Shown one piece after another: positions 10,432-21,273 of a stretch of DNA of 64,000 bases. The DNA comes from Eurosta solidaginis. Taxonomy: Eukaryota > Arthropoda > Insecta > Diptera > Tephritidae. The translations under genes and the position numbers were made by a program. The stretch lies in NCBI RefSeq assembly GCF_040869045.1, contig NC_090322.1, positions 168,406,672 to 168,470,671 on the forward strand, given 5' to 3'. Each line of letters begins with the position of its first letter. Positions within the stretch are counted from its first letter, which is position 1. Below the pieces are notes generated by a model that was not told where the DNA came from, ran no database searches, and was given only the letters and a program-made list of their open reading frames with translations.

Positions 10432-10573
10432 CGCAGGAAAACTGCTCGAAGGGGAACTATACTTTAATGGTGCTTCTTACCGGAACGTACCAGATATAAA
10501 TCCGGCAAAGGACCATCAACATCGATAACACTCACCAAAACCTTCGGGCAGCAGCTTTAGCGCAGCAACACCA
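10432..10573 (+). mobile_element. CAA-tailed short retroposon, 3' fragment, copy 4
   Basis: Matches the last about 140 bases of the family (CTTTAATGGTGCTTCTTACCG, GGCAAAGGACCATCAACATC, CACCAAAACCTTCGGG). It has a degenerate tail, AGCAGCAACACC. No TSD was found. Confidence 0.7.
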
Positions 10574-12246
10574 TGAGTGACTTATAGCATTTGCCTTATC
10601 AGGAGTTGAAACATTGGTAAATGCAAACTAAAGGAAAGCGAGAGTAAGGTATCCCACTACCACATATCGTTTATAATTATCAATATTTCGCATTTGCTTT
10701 GTCGTTACGCCTCTCAATTTAGATTGACGGTTGACTATGTTAAGTACAAGCAGCACCGTTTCCTCATATAAGCTAGATTGACAAACTTCATGGATCCAGC
10801 GGAATGCAATATGATATATGTACATACATAAATACCTCCCGTTAGGTAAAATAATGTCCTATAGATATCCAGAAAAAGACCAACCCACATTGGATAACTA
10901 TACTCGTATTTTCCGTTAGCTAGGCAGCACTTTCGTTGGTTAATGTAGGAACGAATCAGGCTTTTTAAATACGGGTACTGGGGCATTCTAATATACACGA
11001 AAATGAGCTGGCTGATGCCGACAACGCTAAATTTTGCTCTTGATGTCAACTCGTTCATCAATGATTGGGGTTAATGCGGCACGGATTAAGTAACCATACC
11101 TCATGCCGCAGGACAGCTCACTGTCGAATTCGAATAAAATTTTTTGGAATACTTCCAGAATTTGGTGCGGTTAAAGTTCCACACTGACTTTGAGGCTTTC
11201 GATACTTTTTCCTTGAAAAGAAAAAATACATAAAGAACACCAAAAAACCAAATACCTTCCCATACGTAACGAATTTTGGGGATTTCTGATATTTATGCAC
11301 CTTCTGCAAACGTTCGAATCTCTAAACTGTTGAATAAATCACTCCAATATTCAGTATTGCAAACTGGGCTTTATTTAGATTACTTTGGGAGTAGTACTTT
11401 ACAATTATATTTCACAACCAATATCGTGTTTAAATCAAAACTTAGTAGTTATTACTCAGCTTACGTTGCTTTTATACTCTAAGTTTCCTCGTTCACCCAT
11501 TTCTCCTAAGGTCTAGTAATTTCGCGAACAGTTGTAGCTTATGCTTGGTTACCAGCTATCTACATGTATATTTGTAGTTTATAGCCATATGCGTGTGTAT
11601 GTGTGAGTAACTACTTCGGCTGATGACTACATACATATTTGTGTGTGTGAGATATCTCTTCGTCGTCTTCTACATAAGAGTGGCTGCGTTATTGTTGTTG
11701 TGCATTTATTTAGTAGAAGCTTAGTGATGCTAATATTCGTCACACATATAAGAGCTTTGAACGTGATATGCAACCGATTTATAGTTTTACTAAGGCAGCG
11801 GTATGCCAGGGTGCTCAAAGGCCATATAACAGTCGAATGTGTCTACTACAGCCTTTACTCGTAATCATATGTATATATGAATCAAATCCCCTATCCTAAC
11901 CATAACTGAAAAGTTTTGCGGACAGGCAACACCATTAATAAAATCGTATATCAGGAAGCCTAAAACGATGAAACTGAAAAAAAAATTGTCTGTCAAAAAA
12001 TATGTAAATTCAACTTACTTTATTTCTTTTAAAGAAATATTGAATATTTAATTATTATGTTTTTCTAAGAGAGACTGAAAAGACAGAAAGAAACATTTAC
12101 TGGCATATTGCGATGGTACCATTTCGAAAACCGCCACGAATTCATCATCAGGCAATTTCGTAATATTAACAAAGGCTATTTCTTTTCGCAATTCGCAAAG
12201 AACTTACCAATTTAAGCTATAATATAGAATTATATGTCTGCTGAAG
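10574..12246. other. Unassigned spacer
   Basis: Fly intergenic-type sequence with ACATACATA and TGTGTATGTGTGAG microsatellites. A 108-codon minus frame at 10735-11061 shows no recognisable domain and I do not call it a gene. Confidence 0.45.
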
Positions 12247-12361
12247 CCGTGGTGTAGTGGTAACGTACTCCGCCTACCACATTGGAGATGCTCAGTTCAA
12301 GCCCCGGGCAAAGCAACATCAAAAACTTAGATAAAAGTCTCGGCAGTGATTTTGCAAGTAC
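12247..12361 (+). mobile_element. tRNA-derived SINE, 5' part (split by RTE)
   Basis: Starts GCCGTGGTGTAGTGGTAACG, a tRNA-like A box, and carries AGTTCAAGCCC, a B box. It then runs into the SINE body (AAAGCAACATCAAAAAC, CTCGGCAGTGATTTTGC). It is interrupted at 12361 by an RTE insertion, and the body resumes at 13157. The boxes would act as an internal Pol III promoter in an active copy. Confidence 0.85.
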
Positions 12362-13156
12362 CTACGTAATTGGCGCTTAACCGTTTAAACGGTTATGAGT
12401 GTCCAGCAAGGCGCGCCAACTGGGCCAATCGGTCACACCAAGGCAGTTTAAATCGTTTTCCACCTGATCCTTCCAACGAGTGGGGGCCGCCTTTTTCCTT
12501 TTCTTTCATGGCCGGGTTCCGATGAAAACACTTTCTTCGCCGCCGCGTTTTATTTCACTGGACTTGTTGATGTCTGCGTTAAGCTCGTACGGCTCATAAT
12601 TGAATCTTCTTCGGTACTCGTCATCGGCAACGCCGCTTCTGCTCCTATAGCAGGACGGATACTTTTTACTATTTCGAAATTATGGCTGTCAAAGGTAGCG
12701 TGGTTGCATATGGGCATCTCCTTTTCGTGCTGTCCACGGCGGCTTTAAAACGACGAAGAGGTGATGTGTGTAAATTACTTTTTCGTGGCATTTTTCCAAG
12801 ATTTGGCGTGTTGTGAAAATCTGGTCGATGTTAGATTTACCAGGTCTGAAGCCGCATTGATAAGGTCCAATCAGCCGATTCACGGTGGGCTTCAAACTTT
12901 CGCACAATACACTTGACAGGACCTCATATGCGATAGTAAGAATGCTGATTCCACGAAAGTTGGCTCAATTTGCTGGATACACTTTCTTGTGGACTGGGAA
13001 GAGAACACTTAGATTCAAATCGTCGGGTATGCACTCGTCCGACTATATTTTGCAAAGCTGATACATGCGCCTTACCAACTCCTCGCCGCCGTATTTGAAT
13101 AGCTCCGCAGGTAATCCATCATCGCCCGCGGTCTTGTTGTTTTTTATTCCGGTTTA
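12362..13156 (-). mobile_element. RTE-type LINE fragment nested in a SINE
   Basis: This minus-strand RT fragment shows GDDGLPAELFKYGGEELVRR, IGPYQCGFRPGKSNIDQIF and RQILEKCHEK, typical of RTE-clade RT blocks. It is flanked by ATTTTGCAAGTAC (12349-12361) and ATTTGGCAAGTAC (13157-13169), a 13-bp TSD with one mismatch. The host SINE resumes exactly at the far side. The sequence next to the left junction (ATTGGCGCTTAACCGTTTAAACGG) is the RTE 3' end and recurs at 36576 beside a TTAC microsatellite tail. Confidence 0.9.
12689..13150 (-). pseudogene. RTE reverse transcriptase remnant
   Basis: The RT reading frame is broken by at least two in-frame stops (near 13055 and 12965) and a frame change after HHLFV. 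The catalytic YADD block is deleted. The open piece 12907-12689 starts MCESLKPTVNRLIGPYQCGF and is the best preserved part. Confidence 0.82.
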
Positions 13157-13226
13157 ATTTGGCAAGTACTGCGAGTATATTTCTACCATGAAAAGCTTAT
13201 CAGAGAAAACTCATCTGCCTTGCAGT
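13157..13226 (+). mobile_element. tRNA-derived SINE, resumed 3' part
   Basis: Continues the split SINE with GCAAGTACTGCGAGTATATT, CCATGAAAAGCTTATCAG and ACTCATCTGCCTTGCAG. It then stops short of the family's 3' end. Confidence 0.8.
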
Positions 13227-13467
13227 TACGACCTTTGTATTAGGAAAGGTCGACATAAATTTGAACCGTTCTAAACGGAAAGCCTATTCATTGTACATAA
13301 GCTTAAATTTAATAATTTAATTTCACAAACATGACACTATGCGGCGGATAATTGTAATGAAAGTCTGGCGACGGACATTGGGCGGTGCTCATAATGAGAA
13401 AATAAAAGTTTGTACTCTCAAGTCAGTATGAATTTTGTTTTTAATATTTATATACAAATATACTATA
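13227..13467. other. Unassigned spacer
   Basis: Nothing recognisable. Confidence 0.4.
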
Positions 13468-13577
13468 TAGAGGTTTACGCCAGTCACTTAATCGGCGGCG
13501 GTGGGGTAGGCTCTATTATATACCGGCGGCGGCGTCACGACCGGCGCGCCGACAAAGTGATCGGCGTAAACCTCTTA
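13468..13577. repeat. GC-rich foldback (110 bp), MITE-like
   Basis: The arms TAGAGGTTTACGCC...AGTCACTT (13468-13489) and AAGTGA...GGCGTAAACCTCTTA (13555-13577) are inverted copies with two or three mismatches. The loop is a GGCGGCGG-rich CpG island-like block in AT-rich surroundings. No TSD or transposase is seen. Confidence 0.7.
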
Positions 13578-13920
13578 ATTGAATGTCTGGACTTCAGAGT
13601 ATCACATTGTCCACAACTAATGAATATAAAAATATACTGCTAACGTCAATGGTACGACTATGTTTGACGATCTGGAGCAATATCATTAACTTGCGAATGA
13701 GTATCTGGGAGGCTTGTAAAGCGAAAATTAAAAAAAAAATATTTGGAAAGGTTTTGTTTATATGTATTTAAAGAAATCGACGTTTCGGCCATTTCGGAAA
13801 GATCCGGGGTTTTTGCCTCAAAATCTCGATGATCGTTCAAAAAATTTCGGGAGTACCTCCTTGTAGAGAAAGGGAGAAATACTTAAAATGGTCACACTTG
13901 TAGCGTAGATTTACCGAAGG

Positions 13921-14020
13921 AGATGGTTTGGGCTAACTCTAATACCCGTCGTCCGCACGATTTCTTTAAATCATTTGTGGCTACATGCTGGTCATGTACA
14001 AAGGCGACTTACTGTTGCTA
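13921..14020 (+). pseudogene. Jockey-like zinc-finger remnant
   Basis: The frame reads NTRRPHDFFKSFVATCWSC, close to the RRPRNFYKSFVAPCC block of the minus element at 1800-1950. Only about 30 codons are alignable, so it is a scrap of a second Jockey-like 5' region in the opposite orientation. Confidence 0.55.
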
Positions 14021-14100
14021 TCCATTATCTACTAATAGTCATGACTCTCGTGGCACAGTTTTAACGATTAGCGTCAATGTTGGCTTGTTGGTGATCCCGC

Positions 14101-14262
14101 CAAAGGGCGCCTTCAGTTTTTTCGGCTGTTTCTAGGAGCTACAATTCCCGAACAGTAGCAATCCCGACCACCAGTCGCTACCAAAGGGCGTCTTCAGTTT
14201 TTTCGTCTGTTTCTAGGAGCTACAATTCCCAAACAGTAGCAATCCCGACCACCAGTCGCTAC
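14101..14262. repeat. 81-bp tandem duplication
   Basis: Two units begin CAAAGGGCGCCTTCAG (14101) and CAAAGGGCGTCTTCAG (14182). They run through CCAGTCGCTAC with about three differences. Confidence 0.88.
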
Positions 14263-15539
14263 CACGCATCCTGGCCCTTATACCATATGCCAGTACAAAA
14301 GCTGTAGGACTGCGACTTCAAACTCATACCTTCGTCGACGTCACTTTCCTAGAAGCTCTAGGTGTAGCTCCGAAGACATTCTGATGTCTTTGTCGCGCTG
14401 TGCTTCCAAGCTACACCAAAAAAATTGAAATGTTAGTGAGTATTTATTCGGCCTAGAATGCCGCCCTCGAAATCATAAGCAGTCTAAGTCTATATAATTG
14501 GGTAACACATGGGTGAAAATCATATAATCCTTGGCGCATCTATATAATTTATTTACTTTACAAGGACCGTGGATAAAAGTTTTAAAGCATAGACCAAAAT
14601 TCGCAATTCGATACATTGACTTCGTTTCCGGCCTTATGATTTAAGAGCTCATTATGGATGACAGCCTTCAGTTTTCAAACTAGTTCGACTATCCTCTACG
14701 TTAGGATAGAGAACACCCGGTCATTTCTTCGACTGTCTTGAGAAAGCTTTTGCTTCATCACTTTGAGTGTTCTTGCGAAGGACAAACCCTAAACTGGTTA
14801 AAAAATGTGCCTACGTATTCACATTTGTAACAGGAGCCCTCACGTGCTGGTCATATTGAAACATGGTTGATAGGCTATATCGAATGTGATTCACTCCAAG
14901 GGACTAGTTGGGAATAGGGCGACCAAACTAAGGAAATATCAAACCGGGAGACTTGGGTGTTGAATGATGAAATGTGAAAATCAAAATAAGTTTTCACACG
15001 CTATTTTATATCTAAGCAAATAAAGTGATTTTTCAAACCCTTCTCATAGTGTTGAAGATATATGCAACTTAAGCGTGAGCTGAGAATCATTTCAAAGGAG
15101 AATTTAAATCACTGGAGCCTACTACCCAACAAACATTTAGGTTAGAAAACGATCGGAAAACGAATTGGGTTCTAATGTATTTCTCTAAGGTAGAAGGTTA
15201 CAGGACGATTTGCGAAACTGTCGCGAATTATAGCACTCTCGACAAAAAGGGGAATTCGTTCTCGATATCGAGAAAAGGGTTAGAATTCTAATCGAATTGA
15301 AAAATAAATGGCCTAGACAGTCTTAAAAGAGTAGAAAATATAGTAACGCAACGAACGCCGCCGTCGCCGCGTCGATTTTTTTGACATTCGGCGTCGGCGT
15401 GCGCAAACCGAAGCAAATCGGCGGCGTATATCTCTAAAATAGATACTATATGTATATATACATAAGTATGTATGAAGAGCGGCCGCCGCCACAGTCAAAA
15501 GCGTACCATACTTGCGTTCTAAGGCACAAGTCTTTGTTT
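14263..15539. other. Unassigned spacer with a GCC-rich patch
   Basis: No gene is supported. At 15345-15430 a CpG-rich patch (CGCCGCCGTCGCCGCG, AATCGGCGGCG) resembles the loop of the foldback at 13468-13577, suggesting a related sequence. Confidence 0.4.
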
Positions 15540-15900
15540 CAATAGCAAATTATTACCGCCGAGTCTTCGACTTCTTCTTGGTTTCTTATCTGCATGTTGC
15601 AGACGAGTTACAGATGTGTCAACGATTTTATATTAAAATGTTATCGTTATCTGCTATACAACAAACCGTCGATAACAAATCGATAACACGTTGATAAAAA
15701 GTTGGTAAAACTCCATTAGAAAGTCGATGACTTTTCGGTATCGAAATGATTACTTTTGACAACAATCGATTACTTTTCGATAAATAATCCTTAAATTGCC
15801 GATTATAAATTGATAAAATATCGATAACTTTTTGATAAAAATCGATTACTTTTTGGTAACTATTCGATAACAAATTTATAAATAATTGATAATTTACCTT
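15540..15900. repeat. CGATAA-rich dispersed repeat, copy A
   Basis: Degenerate head-to-tail variants of TCGATAACAAATCGATAAC fill this stretch, including an exact TATCGATA at 15819-15826. The left part (GCCGAGTCTTCGAC, TTGGTTTCTT) also matches 46322-46360, so this is a dispersed family with copies at 42950 and 46240. Confidence 0.7.
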
Positions 15901-17058
15901 TCATGTCCCTTCCTTTTTATTGCTATTACTTGACTTTACATATCTTTCTCTATCTTGCCTTGTCATGCTGTCTTGCCTTGATTTGCTGTCTGATTTCGCT
16001 CATATGAAAGCGAATCCATACAAGGTGATAGCAAACCGAATTCAATCATTCGCCGTGCAAACGAATATGTCAAGTCAAAAGAAAATTCTCATTGATATCG
16101 ACTAACTGACAAAGATGTTGTATGGAAAATAATGAAGAAGAAGCAATCAGCTGTTCGGATAACAACACCTGGTACTGAATTCGTCTTGGCTCATATCAAC
16201 TCATTGCTCCCAAATTCTGCTTCAAATTACGCCCAATTCCCCCATACCGTGGCAAAGATGTTTAGATATCAAAAATTTAAAATAGCGCGTCTAAAGTCGG
16301 AGAAGCTTGGCCAAAAATACGTCAGAGTTAAATTCGTTATATTCTTATGTATGTACGTATATTTCAATCTGTCTTTATAGTACGTTGAACATAAGTTTGT
16401 ATGTACTATCTATTAGTATGGTGCCACAAATGCATCATTAACTGTGCTTGCCTGCATATGTTTGATCTCAGATTCTGCTGCCAAGGCTATCACGAAAAAA
16501 AGTTTATGCATACTTATATTAGGGCGTATCATTATGTATGAAGAAAAAAAGAGGAAAAAACTTCGCACGTGTTTGATTTGTGGGAACGGGAATGGTTGTG
16601 GAAATTTCTGCACCCGGTAACAGCTAAATCCAGTTTTCCTTTTAATCTGATCTTAGACTTTTATAAGTGATATTTCATTGTAAGAGTCAAGTCTTAATAG
16701 GCGAGGTTGATTAGGATGATGCTTCTGAATTTTTTTTATGCATCTGCACCGCCTTAGCTAGCATTAGGTTTAAGGTTTATCGTGATAAATATTGTTATCT
16801 TCATAGCTCTACATGCCTTTAGGGAATGAGACGTTTCAGTCTGCCATGCCTTTGCTAGGAACCGGTATAACCCTATGGATCAGCAGTGTAACATCTGACT
16901 TTACTGGCCTTCTTGTATAGAGGGATCTCATCCCCCTCTGCAGGTCAATTTCATACAATGTGGTCCATATTCACTAGGACCAGGTACGAAACCTTTAGGG
17001 CAGCTGTGTTGAGCTGTTCTGAGCTCTTCTAGAAATTATGCACAACCATTTCGGCCAT
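15901..17058. other. Unassigned spacer
   Basis: Repeated CTTGCC/CTTGAC pyrimidine text near 15950 and otherwise featureless fly intergenic sequence. Open frames at 16132-16380 and 16413-16613 have no motifs. Confidence 0.4.
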
Positions 17059-17220
17059 CGCCGTGGTGTGGTGGTAGCGTTATTTGCCTACCACATCGAA
17101 GATCCTGGGTTCAAGCCATGGTCAAAGCAATATCGAAAATTTAGAAAAAAGTTTTTTCAATTAGAAAAAAAATTTCAAAGTTGGCTCGCCCCTCGGCAAT
17201 GATTTGACATATACTCCGAG
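17059..17220 (+). mobile_element. tRNA-derived SINE, 5' part (split by CAA retroposon)
   Basis: The head GCCGTGGTGTGGTGGTAGCG and B box GGGTTCAAGCC are followed by the SINE body up to ATACTCCGAG. The body resumes at 17630. Confidence 0.88.
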
Positions 17221-17629
17221 TTGTTGTAGCGATAAGGATACTCCCCGACGGCCTTGGGGAGTGTTATCGATGTTGATGGTCCTTTGCACCTTACCGGTAC
17301 ATTCCGGCAACAAGCACCATTAAGGCACCAGGCCGACCATCTCGGGAACGATTTGGTATGACCACATGAAACCTTCTAGGCCACACCGCCCTCCCACCCC
17401 CTAGATCCATAAGGAACTCGGGGTCGGCAGAGCATCGGCTGTTAAAGAAACAGGATTCGCCACGGGTAGGTGAGGTTGACAATTAGGTTGGAGAGGCTAT
17501 ATATTGCGCTAGTAACCTCTTGAAACGGGTGAGCTACACAACCCCTTGAATCAATTTGGAGTTTTAGTCGCCTTCTACGACAGGCATATCTGCCACGGGT
17601 ATATTATAAGCCCCCTAACCCGCTGGGGT
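17221..17629 (-). mobile_element. CAA-tailed short retroposon, copy 5, nested in SINE
   Basis: This 409-bp, near full-length minus-strand copy begins CCCCAGCGGGTTAGGGGG at 17629 and ends CTACAACAA at 17221. The perfect terminal stem CTCCCC...GGGGAG lies before the tail (17241-17261). The flanks ATACTCCGAG (17211-17220) and AAACTCGGAG (17630-17639) are a worn 10-bp TSD derived from SINE sequence. Confidence 0.88.
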
Positions 17630-17831
17630 AAACTCGGAGTGTATTTCTGCCATGAAAAGCTTTTTAGTGAAAATTCATCTGCCTTGCAGCTGCCGTTCGG
17701 AGTCTGCGTAAAACATGTAGGCCCCGTCCCAACAATTTGTAGGAAAAACTTTAAAATAAGCACGACGGTAATTGAACGGGTAGTAGGTACATCTTCTGCC
17801 AAATACAGGGCAATGTTTGAAAAGCTCAGAG
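17630..17831 (+). mobile_element. tRNA-derived SINE, resumed 3' part
   Basis: Continues with AACTCGGAGTGTATTTCTGC, CTTGCAGCTGCCGTTCGGAG, AAAACATGTAGGCCCCGTCC and TTTGTAGGAAAAACTTTAAA, the standard SINE body order. It decays before the poly(T/A) end. Confidence 0.85.
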
Positions 17832-18550
17832 TTTGATCTATGTCATTAGGTCAATTCTTTCTAGAGCGAAAATGTGGCTGATAGTTTCCTGTGATCTTTG
17901 GTAAAATAATTTGATGGCAATTTCAATGAGTGGACGCTCCCTTTAGACAGGTATAAGTATCGTTCCGACAACACCAACAAGAGGCTTCAGGTCAAAGCCA
18001 AGTGGTTTTGTTCAGTGACGGGGCTGGAATAATAAGCTCAAGTCAACAAGCTGCAAATGTAATGATATCTTAAAGTAGCTTAAGCAGTTTTGTCTAGCCT
18101 ACTGGGATTGGGCACAATATCAATCATCTAGAACTCAAATATTTCGACGCAACAGCGAGGTGCTTCGTATATTTTAGACAAGAATTTTCTCTTTTACTCT
18201 GGCTTACAAGCTAATTAAAGAGTCGATGAGCTGGCCTACGAAGGATCACATACGACACATCGCTTTAAAAAATATATAAATAAGGCACGAGTTTCAAGGG
18301 AACATTCAAGAGCCATTGCCCTTGATCAAGTAGAAATCATTCCATTTTAGAAAAATGGGTGGTAACGTTGAGCGTTTTACAGGTCATTGCATTTCATGTA
18401 AAAAGTGCTGTGTCAAGGTAGAAGTGGTTCAGGAAGAAGGGATGGCACAACAGGCGTTATTTTTTGATGTTAGGACTGGTTCTTGATTGGGTTATTCCAT
18501 TTGATAGTCAAACAACCTTCGGGTGAAACGGTCTAATGTACATTAATACA
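17832..18550. other. Unassigned spacer
   Basis: Faint LINE-like text can be read in fragments but nothing solid enough to call. Confidence 0.4.
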
Positions 18551-18558
18551 CACATACA
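18551..18558. repeat. Left TSD of hAT 1
   Basis: CACATACA is repeated at 21439-21446. Confidence 0.85.
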
Positions 18559-18739
18559 CAGGGCGGATTAACAGGTAGGCAGAATAGGGAGTTGCTTAGG
18601 GCCCCCCATTTTGGCGGGCCCCCGAAAAATGAACAAGACTTCTAAAATTTTCTTACAAACAGAAAAATCTAGAGAGTGAAAGAAAAATATAATCAGAACT
18701 GAAAATAAATTTAACTCAAATAAGTAAAACTCAATTGAC

Positions 18740-19975
18740 CGCATTCAAAAGGCGACGACCGACAAACTAGACAAGGTTCCTAAAAAGGACATTTCCGACT
18801 CATTTGACAAATTGTATGAGCGTGCAAAGAAGTGTGTCGAAGTGAAAGGAGAGTATATTGAATAATGAAAAAGGTTTATAACTTTTCTTCAGTTTGAAGG
18901 TCATACTGGTGAAAGTCTAGCGAATCAAATTTTAAAGTTTCTTACTGAAGACTGTGGTTTAGATATTCAAAATTGTAGAGGACAATAATATTACAATGCA
19001 TTAAACATGTACGGGAAGTATAAAGGTGTGCAAGCAAGAATATTAAGTGTGAATGAGAATGCGATCTAAGTTTCCTGTTCCGCGCATTCCCTTAATTTGG
19101 TTGGAGAGCATGCTGTGAAGTGCTGTTTTAATACAGTAGATTTTTTGGCCATTATGCAGACATTATACAATTTTTTTCCGCTTCCACCTATCGTTGGCGC
19201 GTATTAAAAAATAAAATAAACAATGAGAAAACTTTGAAGACATTGTCAACTAAACGCTGGGAAGCAAATTCGAATGCGACGAATGCAGTTAACGATTCAT
19301 TTGATATCATATTAGAGGCTCTAGAAATCATTGCTGATGATGAATCACAAAATACTGATATTCGTTATGAGGCGACGTGTATCGCGAATAAAATGCAAAA
19401 GTTCGAATTTGGTTTCATGTTGAATTTATGGAACTCTATTTTGACTGCTATGCGTTCAGTGAGTAAGTCATTGCAAAGTGAAAAAGCAGATTTGCAAACG
19501 AGTGGTTTTTTGTACGGATTGTTAGAAGAGAGTTTAGTTTCACTCCGTGGAAAGTTTATTATTATTACCTGGTGTAGGTTATACAGAAATCGTAAAACGT
19601 ACTCGTCGTAGAAAAAACCAACCTAATGACGAAAATGCTCCAGAAGTAGAATTTTCGCCTCGCTATATATGATTATAGGATAAAAGCTTTCCTCGAAATC
19701 ATCGACAATCTTCACAGTGAAATCAAACAACATGCGAAAATTATTTGCGTTTCTCATCAACTTTTCTCTAAGTCATGGAGACCTCCACGAAGCTATAAAT
19801 AACTTAGTTCGTTTTTATTCTAGAGATTTGGAAGAATTTTTCATTGAAATGAAACAATCCCAAAGTTGCGTGAACTCCAGATACACTAGTGCACAATAAC
19901 TCATAGTCATTTGTATAAGATTCTAATGGAAGATCAATTAGCCGATGTATTTCCTAGCATAGTAATAGCTCATCG
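18740..19975 (+). pseudogene. hAT transposase, N-terminal and central parts
   Basis: Across several frames the text shows FEGHTGESLANQILKFL, CGLDIQNCRGQ, KYKGVQARILSVNENAI and CSAHSLNLVGEHAV, then a longer open piece (19234-19611) with the helical insertion (TKRWEANSNATNA, FMLNLWNSILTAMRSVSKSL). These are hallmarks of the ZMYM1-like hAT transposase, an RNase H-fold DDE enzyme that excises and inserts the transposon. Multiple stops (for example after GEYIE and CRGQ) make it inactive. The C-terminal dimerisation block was displaced by the insertion at 19978-21066 and lies at 21076-21273. Confidence 0.88.
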
Positions 19976-20069
19976 GATTTTTTTAAACGGTTTTATTTAG
20001 GTTGACTTGACAGGCAGGCCGCATGCACGGGCGTTGTGAACGAATCTTGTAATTAAAATTTAAGTAACT

Positions 20070-20420
20070 TCCCGCAAGGATCGAGATATTCGCAAAATTC
20101 GCATTTGTGGTCCGATTTGGCTCATATTTGGAACACAAAATACATGCAAGAATAGAAATCGACCTGTGAAAAAAAATCGTCGCTAGGTGGCACATGGATC
20201 GAGATATTCACAAAAATTGTATTTGTGGTCATTTTTGGAACACATAATACATGCAAGAATAAAAAGCGACTTATGAAAAAAATCGCCGCTAGGTGGCGCA
20301 AGGATCGAAATATTCACAAAAATCGTATTTGTGGTCCGATTTGATTTGGTCCATATTTGGAACACATAATACATACATGAATAGAAAGCGACCTATAATG
20401 CCCGATTTGGCTCATATTTG
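20070..20420. repeat. About 117-bp tandem repeats, array A
   Basis: GGATCGAGATATTC starts occur at 20078 and 20196, and a variant at 20302. Each is followed by ATTTGTGGTC, CATATTTGGAACACA, AAGCGAC or AATCGAC, and TCGCCGCTAGGTGGC. Confidence 0.85.
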
Positions 20421-20668
20421 CAACAAATATTGCATACAGTCCGGTAGAAGTGACATCAAAATATTTTAGAGTTGGAGGAGGGACAAGTATACGCAGAGTG
20501 GAGTAAAGTCTTTGGAAGGATTATGTATTGAGGACTTAGATTGTAAGAAATTGACAGGAAAGAGTCCTTGTAATAATGAGTCACTAAATGAACTAAATAG
20601 AATGAGAAATAATAGGCAATTAAATAAAGACTAAAAACTTGAAAATAAAATAATTAAAAAAAATTTTT

Positions 20669-21050
20669 AAGTTAAACGGTTTTATTGAAAAAATAACTTA
20701 TATGAAATAATAATAATACTAAAATCTAGAAAATAATTAGGTAGGTCCTAGGTACTAGTCATCACACTCCTCATCAATCTAGGGCGTTGCTCAGACAATT
20801 AAATAAAAGGCTGGTTCTATTGATAGTCATAAGTAAAACCAACTGAACCTTAATCAGGTTATGCTACGCCTAACATTTTTAGAAATTTCAGGCGCCCAAC
20901 GCTTTTATTTAATTGTCTGATCAACGCCATAGATTGATAAGGAGTGTGATGACTAGTACCTAGGACCTACCTAATTATTTTCTAGCTTTTCGGATTATTA
21001 TTACTTCATGTAAGTATTGTTTTCAATAAAACCGTTTAACTTAAAAATTT
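20669..21050. repeat. Palindrome with about 150-bp arms, copy A
   Basis: The left arm (TTAAGTTAAACGGTTTTATT, TAATTAGGTAGGTCCTAGG, GACTAGTCATCACACTCC-type text) and right arm (GGAGTGTGATGACTAGTACC, CCTAATTATTTTCTAG, AATAAAACCGTTTAACTTAA) are near-perfect inverted copies around a short centre at about 20830-20890. The same palindrome stands at 48865-49260. Confidence 0.88.
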
Positions 21051-21066
21051 TTTTTAAATTATTTTA

Positions 21067-21273
21067 TTAACATTAATGATCAAAAATTGTTCTGCCGAAC
21101 GATCCTTCTCGCAATTGAAAATAATCAAAGCTGCTGAAAGAGCTGCAACGCGACAAGAGCGACTCGAGTTGTCAGGTATACTTTGCATTGAGTCAGATTT
21201 ATTGAACAAAATCGATATTGATGATATAATTGATGAATTTGCCGAAAACAAATGTAGAAAACGATATGTTTAA
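21067..21273 (+). pseudogene. hAT 1 transposase C-terminal dimerisation domain
   Basis: An open frame reads NCSAERSFSQLKIIKAAERA, then LSGILCIESDLLNKIDIDDI and a basic end. This is the conserved hAT C-terminal dimer domain (SAERSFS, LKxIK). It belongs to the same gene as 18740-19975, split by the nested repeat. Confidence 0.9.

Larger units (their letters stand above)
19978..21066 (+). mobile_element. Unclassified repeat 'D' (117-bp repeats plus palindrome), copy A
   Basis: This 1.09-kb insertion in the hAT gene starts with AAACGGTTTTATTTAGG and closes with the inverted AATAAAACCGTTTAACTT. In between are three to four tandem units of about 117 bp, a short coding-like frame ending NNRQLNKD, and a 380-bp palindrome. 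Copies lie at 43857-44150 and 48238-49265. The terminal inverted motif suggests a DNA transposon, but I cannot name the superfamily and see no transposase. Confidence 0.75.

Noticed and set aside
10735..11061. 108-codon minus frame
   Set aside because: No recognisable domain, and AT-rich spacer context; likely chance.
12247..12320. Candidate tRNA genes at SINE heads (also 17059, 26143, 49302)
   Set aside because: They continue into a conserved SINE body, lack a proper acceptor stem, and occur in repeated copies.
15660..15890. CRISPR-like regular repeats in the CGATAA blocks
   Set aside because: The spacing is irregular, there are no unique spacers and no cas genes, and the DNA is eukaryotic.
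17832..18550. Hints of LINE text before hAT 1
   Set aside because: Reading is too broken to assign to any family.
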